Source of the DNA: JAQUKH01 sp043809805
GTDB taxonomy: Bacteria; JACRDZ01; JAQUKH01
NCBI GenBank assembly: GCA_043809805.1
Contig: JBDROR010000208.1
Span: 1 to 22,139 of the forward strand
DNA length: 22,139 bases
Direction of reading: 5' to 3'
The notes below the pieces were generated by a model, which searched no databases, was not told the origin of the DNA, and was given only the letters and a program-made list of their open reading frames with translations. Below, piece by piece: positions 1-5,426 of the stretch (the first letter of the stretch is position 1; the number at the start of each line of letters is the position of its first letter). The position numbers were made by a program, and so were the translations under genes.

Positions 1-190
1 AACGTTGAAGAAAAACTAATCTGAAAGCTTGCTTATTTCCCAAAATCAAGATATTTTTCTGCTTTTTTTATTAAAAATACCTAATATTTCATCTGTCAAC
101 TCTATTCTAATAATCTAACTCCGTCCCCGTCTTCCGTCCTAAAAACTAAATAAAAGTCTTTGATTTTTAAGAAAAAATATGTTATCCTAT
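1..190. other. AT-rich non-coding stretch
   Basis: I see no convincing gene, RNA or repeat here. It is AT-rich with scattered stop codons. If the following toxin-antitoxin operon were an integron cassette, a second attC or attI site would be expected on this side; none is evident. Confidence 0.5.
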
Positions 191-191
191 C

Positions 192-316
192 GTTGACAAT
201 TGTTAACTTGTATCCCATTATAAACAATTGTTGACACAAGTTAAAATGCCTAATATAATAAGCTTAACGGCATCTTGACAATTGTTAACTTTAGAGGTAT
301 GGTTAACAATTATAAT
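192..316. promoter_or_regulatory. Array of four palindromic operators upstream of the toxin-antitoxin operon
   Basis: Four copies of a palindrome with consensus GTTRACAATTGTYAAC are centred at about 199.5, 227.5, 281.5 and 309.5. Copy 1 (192-207) is a perfect match. Copies 2 and 3 each match over most of the length, and copy 4 (302-316) keeps one good half-site. Spacing is 28, 54 and 28 bp, so the sites form two equally spaced pairs. Sites 3 and 4 overlap the predicted -35 box and start region. Toxin-antitoxin operons are normally autoregulated by the antitoxin, so the HTH protein encoded at 331 is the likely ligand. That binding is inference. Confidence 0.72.
275..303 (+). promoter_or_regulatory. 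Sigma70-type promoter of the toxin-antitoxin operon
   Basis: TTGACA (275-280) is followed after exactly 17 bp by TATGGT (298-303, 4 of 6 consensus). The -35 lies inside operator 3 and the predicted start falls in operator 4, which fits repression. A weaker second pair, TTGACA 193-198 and CATTAT 216-221, also has 17-bp spacing and overlaps operator 1. Confidence 0.55.
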
Positions 317-330
317 TTTAGGGAGGAATT

Positions 331-600
331 ATGGAAGAAAAACCTTATTTTTCAATCGCTGAAGTTGCAAAAATTTTAGGGCTTAGTAGGACAGCTATTT
401 ACAACAAGGTAAAAAAGGGACAAATCGAAGCCATTAGGATTGGAAGGAGTTTTGCTATTGCTGATAAAATAATAAAAAAACTCATAAAAAGCATAAAGGG
501 TACTCCCCTTGGAGATAAAGAAAAAAAGGAAATCGATAAAGTAGTCTCTCGGACAATCAATGAATACGGTGAAACTTTAAAAAGATTAGGGGCCGAATGA
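331..600 (+). CDS. Excisionase/MerR-type HTH protein, probable antitoxin
   Basis: An 89-residue protein. Residues 6-50 form an excisionase-family (HTH_17-like) DNA-binding domain: FSIAEVAKILGLSRTAIYNK followed by a basic wing containing IRIGRSF. The C-terminal 40 residues are charged and helical and end in the segment INEYGETLKRLGAE, a likely toxin-neutralising tail. The start is fixed by a strong AGGGAGGA ribosome site at 320-327. Its TGA overlaps the ATG of the Fic/Doc gene by 4 bp, so the two are translationally coupled. The four operators immediately upstream suggest autorepression. This is not a Phd-fold antitoxin, the classical Doc partner. I could not match the Fic-inhibitory (S/T)xxxE motif cleanly in the tail. 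Function as antitoxin is inferred from context; the HTH fold is clear. Confidence 0.82.
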   Translation: MEEKPYFSIAEVAKILGLSRTAIYNKVKKGQIEAIRIGRSFAIADKIIKKLIKSIKGTPLGDKEKKEIDKVVSRTINEYGETLKRLGAE

Positions 601-1028
601 AAGAACCAATTACGGTATTTCAAGTGGAACGTATTGCTTTTAAAGTTGCTCAAAAAAAATTTGAATACAATGAGCCTATTCCTGAATTTGGAACGCGCTT
701 TCCGAATATTTTAGAAAGTTGTTTGGCTGCTCCTTTACAAACATTCAGCGGGAAAGACCTATATCCTTCTTTTTTTGAAAAAACTGCTATCTTATTTTAT
801 CTTATGATTAAAAATCATCCTTTTCAAAATGGAAATAAACGCATAGCCATAACCACGTTATTTTATGCTTTGTATACAAACAATTTATGGATTGAAATCT
901 CCAATCAAGAACTATATAATTTCGCTGTATGGGTAGCGGGAAGCCCCAGAGATGCAAAAGATGAAATGATAAAATATATTACAAAATTTATTAAAACAAA
1001 TTCTATTCCATGGAACCAAGAAAAATAA
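597..1028 (+). CDS. doc: Fic/Doc-family (death-on-curing) toxin
   Basis: A 143-residue single-domain Fic-fold protein, the usual length for Doc toxins. The active-site motif HPFQNGNKR lies at residues 74-82. The Lys in place of the second Gly of canonical Fic (HPFxxGNGR) is the Doc signature, and P1 Doc with this variant phosphorylates EF-Tu rather than AMPylating. Kinase activity here is therefore likely but not shown. The following helix IAITTLFYALYTNN is typical of the family. It overlaps the upstream HTH gene by 4 bp, giving an antitoxin-first two-gene operon. An attC-like hairpin follows within 4 bp of the stop codon, so the pair may be an integron cassette. Codon use is AT-rich like the rest of this accessory patch. 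Confidence 0.85.
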   Translation: MKEPITVFQVERIAFKVAQKKFEYNEPIPEFGTRFPNILESCLAAPLQTFSGKDLYPSFFEKTAILFYLMIKNHPFQNGNKRIAITTLFYALYTNNLWIEISNQELYNFAVWVAGSPRDAKDEMIKYITKFIKTNSIPWNQEK

Positions 1029-1031
1029 GAC

Positions 1032-1106
1032 ACATAACAATTCAACCCACCGGATTTTTCCCGCGGCTAAAGCCGCTCCAAAAGCCGGTTATTTCAAACG
1101 TTATGT
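1032..1106 (+). mobile_element. Integron attC-like recombination site
   Basis: The outer boxes ACATAAC (1032-1038) and GTTATGT (1100-1106) are perfectly complementary. Next to them lie AATTC on the left and TTTCAAAC on the right. Inner arms ACCGG (1049-1053) and CCGGT (1085-1089) pair, with a small GCGGC/GCCGC hairpin between. The order R-spacer-L...L-spacer-R with AAC and GTT cores is the attC layout, and the left AACAATTC equals that of the aadA1 attC as I remember it. Orientation matches a cassette whose gene is the upstream TA pair. The right core departs from GTTRRRY at one base. No integrase or second attC is visible, so this is a candidate only. Confidence 0.5.
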
Positions 1107-1143
1107 GCAAAAATAATAAATAAAAGCAAACCAATATAAACAA

Positions 1144-1500
1144 ATGATAATCCGACCAAGATTAAATGACTTTTATAATTTGCCCTTCACACAAGAAAAA
1201 ACAGATTTTGCCATACCATTCTTAGATGAAGATATTCCTCTTTATCTTGATCCTTTTTTATTATGGAAAAGCCCCGCGCAACAAGACAATTCCCTTCACA
1301 CTTCGATAATAAACTCATTTAACGATTTAGGAAGATTGTTCATCAAAAATGAGAGTGCTGCGATTGATATTTTAAAAGCAATATCAGAATGCGACGAAGT
1401 TGGCTTGGGCGACTCAAAAACAAAACACGGTAAAAAGATAGGCAACAAAATGGCTAAAGCCATACTGTCTACTTTGGAAATAGGGGACGTTGGTTCCTAG
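1144..1500 (+). pseudogene. Truncated hypothetical gene (N-terminal part), cassette-like
   Basis: 118 codons begin with MIIRPRLNDFYNLPFTQEK and read like the N-terminus of a longer, soluble, family-conserved hypothetical protein of unknown function. The motif LYLDPFLLWKSP and the stretch ECDEVGLGDSKTKHGKKIG look conserved. The homologous-looking reading ends at about KAILSTLE; the last residues IGDVGS come from the junction with the following transposon-derived DNA (from about 1482). There is no clear ribosome site, and the ATG lies 44 bp after the attC-like core, as in many integron cassettes. I assign no function. Truncation by transposon insertion is inferred. Confidence 0.5.
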
Positions 1501-1547
1501 TGAGAATAACTATTGATAAACCCTGTTATAAAAGATAAGATATAGCC

Positions 1548-1653
1548 ATGCCAAGACAAGCAAGATTTAGATATGCCGGGAGCATTACACCACATAATGG
1601 TCAGAGGAATAAATAAAGCAGAAATATTTAAAGATGATAAGGAAGAAAAATAA
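1548..1653 (+). pseudogene. REP-associated tyrosine transposase (Y1/RAYT-like) remnant, frameshifted
   Basis: ATG at 1548 gives MPRQAR, then one extra T near 1566 breaks the frame. From 1567 the +1 frame continues LDMPGALHHIMVRGINKAEI and FKDDKEEK, followed by TAA at 1651. This matches the conserved N-terminus of IS200-like REP-associated transposases (RQARLxxPGALHHVMxRGxxxxxIFxDDxD), which carries the HUH-type His pair region. The remaining two thirds, with the catalytic Tyr, are missing; the copied RACo fragment begins at 1654. A GGGGACGTTGGTTCC segment at 1483-1497 may be the left end of the element. The enzyme is dead, but it shows that RAYT-type elements have been active in this genome. 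Confidence 0.7.
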
Positions 1654-1748
1654 ATAAATTCGGTTGAAACGGAAAGTTCGCGGTATGTAACATTTTTTGC
1701 GATTTGGATGGCTTCCTCCTGCATGTTTCTGGAAAGAAGCGTAAGATA
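1654..1748 (-). repeat. 95-bp displaced copy of the RACo gene 3' region
   Basis: This segment matches 2259-2353 at 94 of 95 positions (the only difference is G1701 versus A2306) in the same orientation. On the minus strand it encodes the fragment YLTLLSRNMQEEAIQIAKNV and the following dozen residues of the C-terminal ASKHA domain. Beyond 1748 the nucleotide match stops abruptly, but the minus-strand protein still reads SIGDYLTLL against VIGSYLTLL in the intact gene. The donor may therefore have been a related paralogue, or the region has undergone gene conversion. Confidence 0.85.
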
Positions 1749-1773
1749 GTCGCCGATCGAAAATAAAAATGTA

Positions 1774-2043
1774 TTATGCGGCTTTTCTGATTTCTTGAGC
1801 TTCATATTTTGGAAACATGATAGTTGCAGGGTGAACATCAAAGGCCTTTGCTAATAGTTCAGCGCGTTTTTTCCCGATTTCCAGTCTTCCATTTTCCAAT
1901 AGGCTAATATTTGTTGTAGTGATACCGGAACGTTCAGCGAGTTTTGCCTGTGTCCATCCCTTCAACTCACGAAGCATTTGAATAACCTCGCCTGTTGTAA
2001 GTATGATATGGGGTTTTGCTGTTACAAATTCATTATTATTCAT
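1774..2043 (-). CDS. XRE-family HTH antitoxin (HigA-like), orphan
   Basis: An 89-residue Cro/CI-type protein. The HTH spans residues 17-70: GEVIQMLRELKGWTQAKLAE, then RSGITTTNISLLENGRLEIG, then KKRAELLAKAFDVHPATIMF. This is the layout of HigA/HipB-type antitoxins that accompany RelE/HigB toxins. A good ribosome site (AGGAGA) lies about 8 nt before the ATG. Immediately upstream on the same strand sits a toxin C-terminal scrap ending 11 nt from this start, so the gene was once the second gene of a toxin-antitoxin operon and is now an orphan. It may survive as a regulator or as an anti-addiction antitoxin. Confidence 0.8.
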   Translation of the reverse strand: MNNNEFVTAKPHIILTTGEVIQMLRELKGWTQAKLAERSGITTTNISLLENGRLEIGKKRAELLAKAFDVHPATIMFPKYEAQEIRKAA

Positions 2044-2054
2044 TATAAATTCTC

Positions 2055-2135
2055 CTAATAATTATGCGGCGTTATTTCTAAGACAAAAACTGTAACAATA
2101 TCTTGTTTTACTGTGTAGATAGCTCGATTGATAAC
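2055..2135 (-). pseudogene. RelE/ParE-like toxin C-terminal remnant
   Basis: Read on the minus strand this gives VINRAIYTVKQDIVTVFVLE followed by ITPHNY and a TAG stop, then the ribosome site of the XRE antitoxin. The R-x-IY-x-V-x-x-x-x-V-x-V beta-strand pattern is typical of the last strands of RelE-family toxins, which precede HigA-like antitoxins at this spacing. Only about 26 codons remain; an in-frame stop and no homologous-looking sequence lie upstream. The toxin is therefore inactivated. The family call rests on a short match plus context. Confidence 0.5.
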
Positions 2136-2164
2136 TTATTAACTTTGATAAGTCAAGCATTTTT

Positions 2165-4075
2165 TTAGGAAACTTTTATTTTTCTCAAAATTTCCTGCAC
2201 AGTTGGAAAAAGTTCAACATTGGTATGCGGCAGGAACAGGCTTGCCATATATTCGTTCATAAATTCGGTTGAAACGGAAAGTTCGCGGTATGTAACATTT
2301 TTTGCAATTTGGATGGCTTCCTCCTGCATGTTTCTGGAAAGAAGCGTAAGATATGACCCGATAACCGATGTATTTCCAAGATATTGATATTTTTCAGTAT
2401 CAATATCCGGCAGCATGCCGATAATAATTGCCTTTTCAATGTTCAAATAATGCCCAAACCCGCCGGCTATCAGAAAACGGTCCAGATTTTTTGGTTTATA
2501 ACCCATTTCTTTTAAAAGAAGCGAACAGCCCGCGTAGATTGCGCCTTTTGCCCTTAAAATATTATCGATATCCGGTTCTGTAATAGTAATGTCGCTGTCA
2601 ATACCCGAGTCATTTTTCCAGACCAGAACATATTCCCACCCGTATTTTCCTTCGCGAACCCGTTGGGTTTTTATATCTCTATTGAATTTCCCTTTTTGAT
2701 TTATAATCCCGGTCAAATACATTTCAGCAATGGTATCAATAATTCCCGATCCACAAATACCAATCGATTTTTCATGACCTGTAATCGTAATAACCGGTTC
2801 AAGAGTTTTTTGGTCGATTTTCACCTGATCGATCGCGCCATTAGTTGCCCGCATACCGTATTTGATACCCGCGCCTTCAAACGCGGGCCCGGCGGAGCAG
2901 GATGCCGAAACAAGCCACTCGGAATTTCCCAGAACGATTTCACCGTTGGTTCCGACATCAAGAAACAAACTTAATTTGTTTTCTTTTGTTATGCCTGAAG
3001 CAAGTATGCCTCCGATAACGTCTCCTCCGATATAGCTTGATACCCCTGGGACGCAGTAAAGCGAAGTATGCGCGTTAGTTTTCATTCCGACTTCTTTGGC
3101 TGAAAGAAGGGGAGGGGTTGTAAAAGCTGGGATGTAAGGCTCAATTCGAATATTATTAGGGTCTATTTTTAGGAAAAGATGAGTCATTGTTGTATTGCCG
3201 GCGCAAGAAACGCAGTCAATATATCTCCGATGAATTTTATGTTGTGTTAACAATTTGTTGCCAAGATTATTGATTGTTTCAACGACTAATTTTTGCAGTA
3301 TAGCTAACCCATTTTTTCTTTCTGTATAGATAATGCGGGAAATAATATCGGTTCCACAGCTAATTTGTTTGTTATAGTCCGATTCTGTTCCGATGATATG
3401 TCCGGTCAATAAGTTTACTAAATAAACCACAACGGAGGTTGTCCCAATATCAATCGCAAGGCCGTAGTGATGACAGGTAGTGTCACTAGGCTGGATATCC
3501 ACGATTTCAAAACCACGTTCAGACTCCAGTATCAGGACGGTGACTTCCCAATTTTTCTTGCGTAGTGTTTTTGCTAATCTTTTAAGAATATCAAGTCCGC
3601 ACCACAATTTTTCGGGCGGGTAACCTTCCTGATTCAATCCCTGAAACAATCGGGTCATATCGCTGATATTGTTATCAAGGCTTGGTGCGGGGAGTTTTAA
3701 TTTTATCCGTTTGATGCTTGGTGTAATTTCCCATTTTCCGATTTCGATTCGGGACGCCGTTTGCAGGCCGGTTGAGATTTTTGCGGGCTTAGAGATACGA
3801 TGTTCTTTCGGAACAAAGACGTCAAGGTCTTCCTCAACAAGAACCAGACATGCCTGAATCCATCTTTCGGTAATTTCTTCTTTTGAAAGATGAGGTGAAA
3901 CACTGGCTCTGGGACTGCCTTTGAGTATTTTTACTTTACAGCTGCCGCACGTTCCCTGCCCGCCGCAATAGGATAGTATTTCAATTCCGATTTCTCTTGC
4001 CGCTTGTAAAAGGTCTGTCCCTTTACTAACTTCAACGGATTTATTTTCCGGTAAAAAAGTCACTTTACATTTCAC
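2165..4075 (-). CDS. RACo-type reductive activator of corrinoid proteins (2Fe-2S, DUF4445/ASKHA)
   Basis: A 636-residue protein that likely uses ATP to drive one-electron reduction of inactive Co(II) corrinoid proteins. Residues 1-90 are a plant-type ferredoxin domain with C37-x5-C43-x2-C46 and C76 as [2Fe-2S] ligands. A linker follows, then a middle domain starting at about 207 (YGLAIDIGTTSVVVYLV) and the ASKHA-like domain from about 370 (LFLDVGTNGEIVLG; CSAGPAFEGAGIKYGMRA). Length fits RACo proteins. The start is GTG at 4073-4075: the ATG two codons away is out of frame, and AAAGGAGG lies about 9 nt upstream. No corrinoid protein or methyltransferase lies in the window, so the partner is unknown. 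A 95-bp piece of its 3' region is duplicated at 1654-1748. Confidence 0.85.
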   Translation of the reverse strand: MKCKVTFLPENKSVEVSKGTDLLQAAREIGIEILSYCGGQGTCGSCKVKILKGSPRASVSPHLSKEEITERWIQACLVLVEEDLDVFVPKEHRISKPAKISTGLQTASRIEIGKWEITPSIKRIKLKLPAPSLDNNISDMTRLFQGLNQEGYPPEKLWCGLDILKRLAKTLRKKNWEVTVLILESERGFEIVDIQPSDTTCHHYGLAIDIGTTSVVVYLVNLLTGHIIGTESDYNKQISCGTDIISRIIYTERKNGLAILQKLVVETINNLGNKLLTQHKIHRRYIDCVSCAGNTTMTHLFLKIDPNNIRIEPYIPAFTTPPLLSAKEVGMKTNAHTSLYCVPGVSSYIGGDVIGGILASGITKENKLSLFLDVGTNGEIVLGNSEWLVSASCSAGPAFEGAGIKYGMRATNGAIDQVKIDQKTLEPVITITGHEKSIGICGSGIIDTIAEMYLTGIINQKGKFNRDIKTQRVREGKYGWEYVLVWKNDSGIDSDITITEPDIDNILRAKGAIYAGCSLLLKEMGYKPKNLDRFLIAGGFGHYLNIEKAIIIGMLPDIDTEKYQYLGNTSVIGSYLTLLSRNMQEEAIQIAKNVTYRELSVSTEFMNEYMASLFLPHTNVELFPTVQEILRKIKVS

Positions 4076-4169
4076 CCCGCTCCTCCTTTATCAAGTTACT
4101 TTTAAGCCAAATCACCTTTTTTAATCATTACTACTTTCTCTTCACTCCTCTATCCCCTTCACATTTCTA

Positions 4170-4196
4170 TTTTAGGAGGGGCGGGGTTCATACCTG
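4170..4196. repeat. Partial family-D palindrome copy (intergenic)
   Basis: GGAGGGGCGGGGTTCATACC between the RACo gene and rlmN shares AGGGGCGGGGTTCA with the element inserted in the histidine kinase gene (13265-13282) and resembles the right end of the element in ffh. Only one arm is visible here, so it may be a decayed copy. Confidence 0.4.
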
Positions 4197-4216
4197 CCTA
4201 TATCGGTCATTTTGCA

Positions 4217-5341
4217 TTATTTCTCGATGTTTCCATTTCTACATACCAACTGCCCGCAAGCCGCGTTCAGGCCTTCTCCAAAACGGTACCTTTGGGTTAC
4301 CGTGATGCCTTCTTTTTCTAAAATCTCCTTGAATTTTTTTATTCTCTCGCCTTTAGAAGACTGGAATGTTTTTCCCGTCGGATTATAAGATATTAGATTT
4401 ACAAAATAGAGTGGTTTTTTCATTAACTTGGCTAATTTTTTAGCGCATTCGTCAGAATCATTCAGGTCTTTTATCATTATGTATTCAAACATTACCCTGC
4501 GGTTGGTTTTTTTGATATATTCATCCACGCGGGAAATTATTTCTTTGATGGGATATTTTTTATTTATCGGGATTATTTTTGACCGCAGATCGTCCGATGG
4601 CGCGTGGAGCGATATAGCCATGTTTGCCTGTAAATTTTCACCGGAAAATTTTTTTATTCCTTCAGGGATTCCTACGGTTGAAACAGAGAAATGCCTGGCG
4701 CCCAGATTAAATCCATCTTTGTCATTCAGGATTTTTATCGCGTTTAAAACATTGTCATAGTTTAAAAAAGGTTCCCCCATGCCCATAAAAACAATATTTG
4801 TAATTTTTTCATTTTCTTTTTTTAATAGTCGCGCGAAAAATAATGCCTGTTCAATGATTTCAAAAACTTCAAGGTTTCTTTTGAATCCTGATTGGCCTGT
4901 CGCGCAAAATGAACAATTAAGCGTGCATCCGGCTTGAGATGATACACAAACAGTATTTCGTCCGTCACGGCTCTTCATTAACACTGATTCGATCTGAATA
5001 TTGTCTTTTAAAGATGATGAGTCAGTTATTGCTGGAAATTGGTAGCCGCAACCTTTAGGTTGCGTTGTTTTGCGCAGGCTGAAGCCTGCGGCTACCACTG
5101 GCAACTGACAGGTTGCTTTTAAAGTTATAACAGTCTTGACGGTGCTTTTGTCGGAAGATTCAAAGGATTGCCCATTTATCAAAAGCGGGCATTTTTTATT
5201 TAATTTTTCACGAAGATTAAGCGGTAGGGTGCTCGCATTCGTCCAATCATCAATTAAGTCGACAAATAACGCCTTCTGTATTTGTTTTATTCTGTAATTT
5301 GGCTCTTCTTTTAAAATTTCAGCGAGATTAAATATATCCAT
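4217..5341 (-). CDS. rlmN: RlmN, 23S rRNA A2503 / tRNA A37 C2-methyltransferase, with in-frame palindrome insertion
   Basis: A radical-SAM methyltransferase, 374 residues. The [4Fe-4S] ligands are C139-x3-C143-x2-C146 (AGCTLNCSFCATG), with the GMGEP motif further on and the catalytic C-terminal Cys C362 in GLNAACGQL. E118 in IESVLM matches the conserved active-site Glu region. I chose the ATG at 5339-5341 (MDIFNLAEIL), the usual RlmN N-terminus; the frame stays open upstream but runs through the divergent promoter region. Residues 76-112 are foreign: 111 bp bounded by 9-bp direct repeats. Removing them leaves TVITLKDNIQIESVLM, a normal RlmN beta-hairpin. The insertion precedes the radical-SAM core and carries no stop, so the enzyme is probably active. 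It lies 141 bp upstream of the RACo gene. Confidence 0.93.
   Translation of the reverse strand: MDIFNLAEILKEEPNYRIKQIQKALFVDLIDDWTNASTLPLNLREKLNKKCPLLINGQSFESSDKSTVKTVITLKATCQLPVVAAGFSLRKTTQPKGCGYQFPAITDSSSLKDNIQIESVLMKSRDGRNTVCVSSQAGCTLNCSFCATGQSGFKRNLEVFEIIEQALFFARLLKKENEKITNIVFMGMGEPFLNYDNVLNAIKILNDKDGFNLGARHFSVSTVGIPEGIKKFSGENLQANMAISLHAPSDDLRSKIIPINKKYPIKEIISRVDEYIKKTNRRVMFEYIMIKDLNDSDECAKKLAKLMKKPLYFVNLISYNPTGKTFQSSKGERIKKFKEILEKEGITVTQRYRFGEGLNAACGQLVCRNGNIEK
5021..5109 (-). repeat. Family-A palindromic element inside rlmN
   Basis: The 56-bp core 5041-5096 has outer arms GGTAGCCGCA/TGCGGCTACC and two inner hairpins (GCAACC-TTTA-GGTTGC and CGCAGGC-TGAA-GCCTGCG). It is framed by GTCAGTT (5021-5027) and AACTGAC (5103-5109) as terminal inverted repeats. 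Direct repeats CTTTTAAAG at 5005-5013 and 5116-5124 bound a 111-bp insertion of exactly 37 codons. The core differs from the intergenic copy 20225-20280 at one of 56 positions. The 76-bp stretch 5034-5109 matches the ATPase copy (18585-18660) at 70 of 76. Confidence 0.9.
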
Positions 5342-5371
5342 GACAAACGATTCTACCATATATTTTATATA

Positions 5372-5400
5372 TTGCGCGAAATTGTGTTTAATGTTATAAT
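5372..5400 (+). promoter_or_regulatory. Sigma70-type promoter of the LVIVD-repeat gene
   Basis: TTGCGC (5372-5377), a 17-bp spacer and a perfect TATAAT (5395-5400), giving a leader of about 20 nt that contains the GAGGAG ribosome site at 5413-5418. It lies in the divergent region shared with rlmN. Confidence 0.65.
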
Positions 5401-5426
5401 GTTTATCTGTTTGAGGAGATTTTTGG

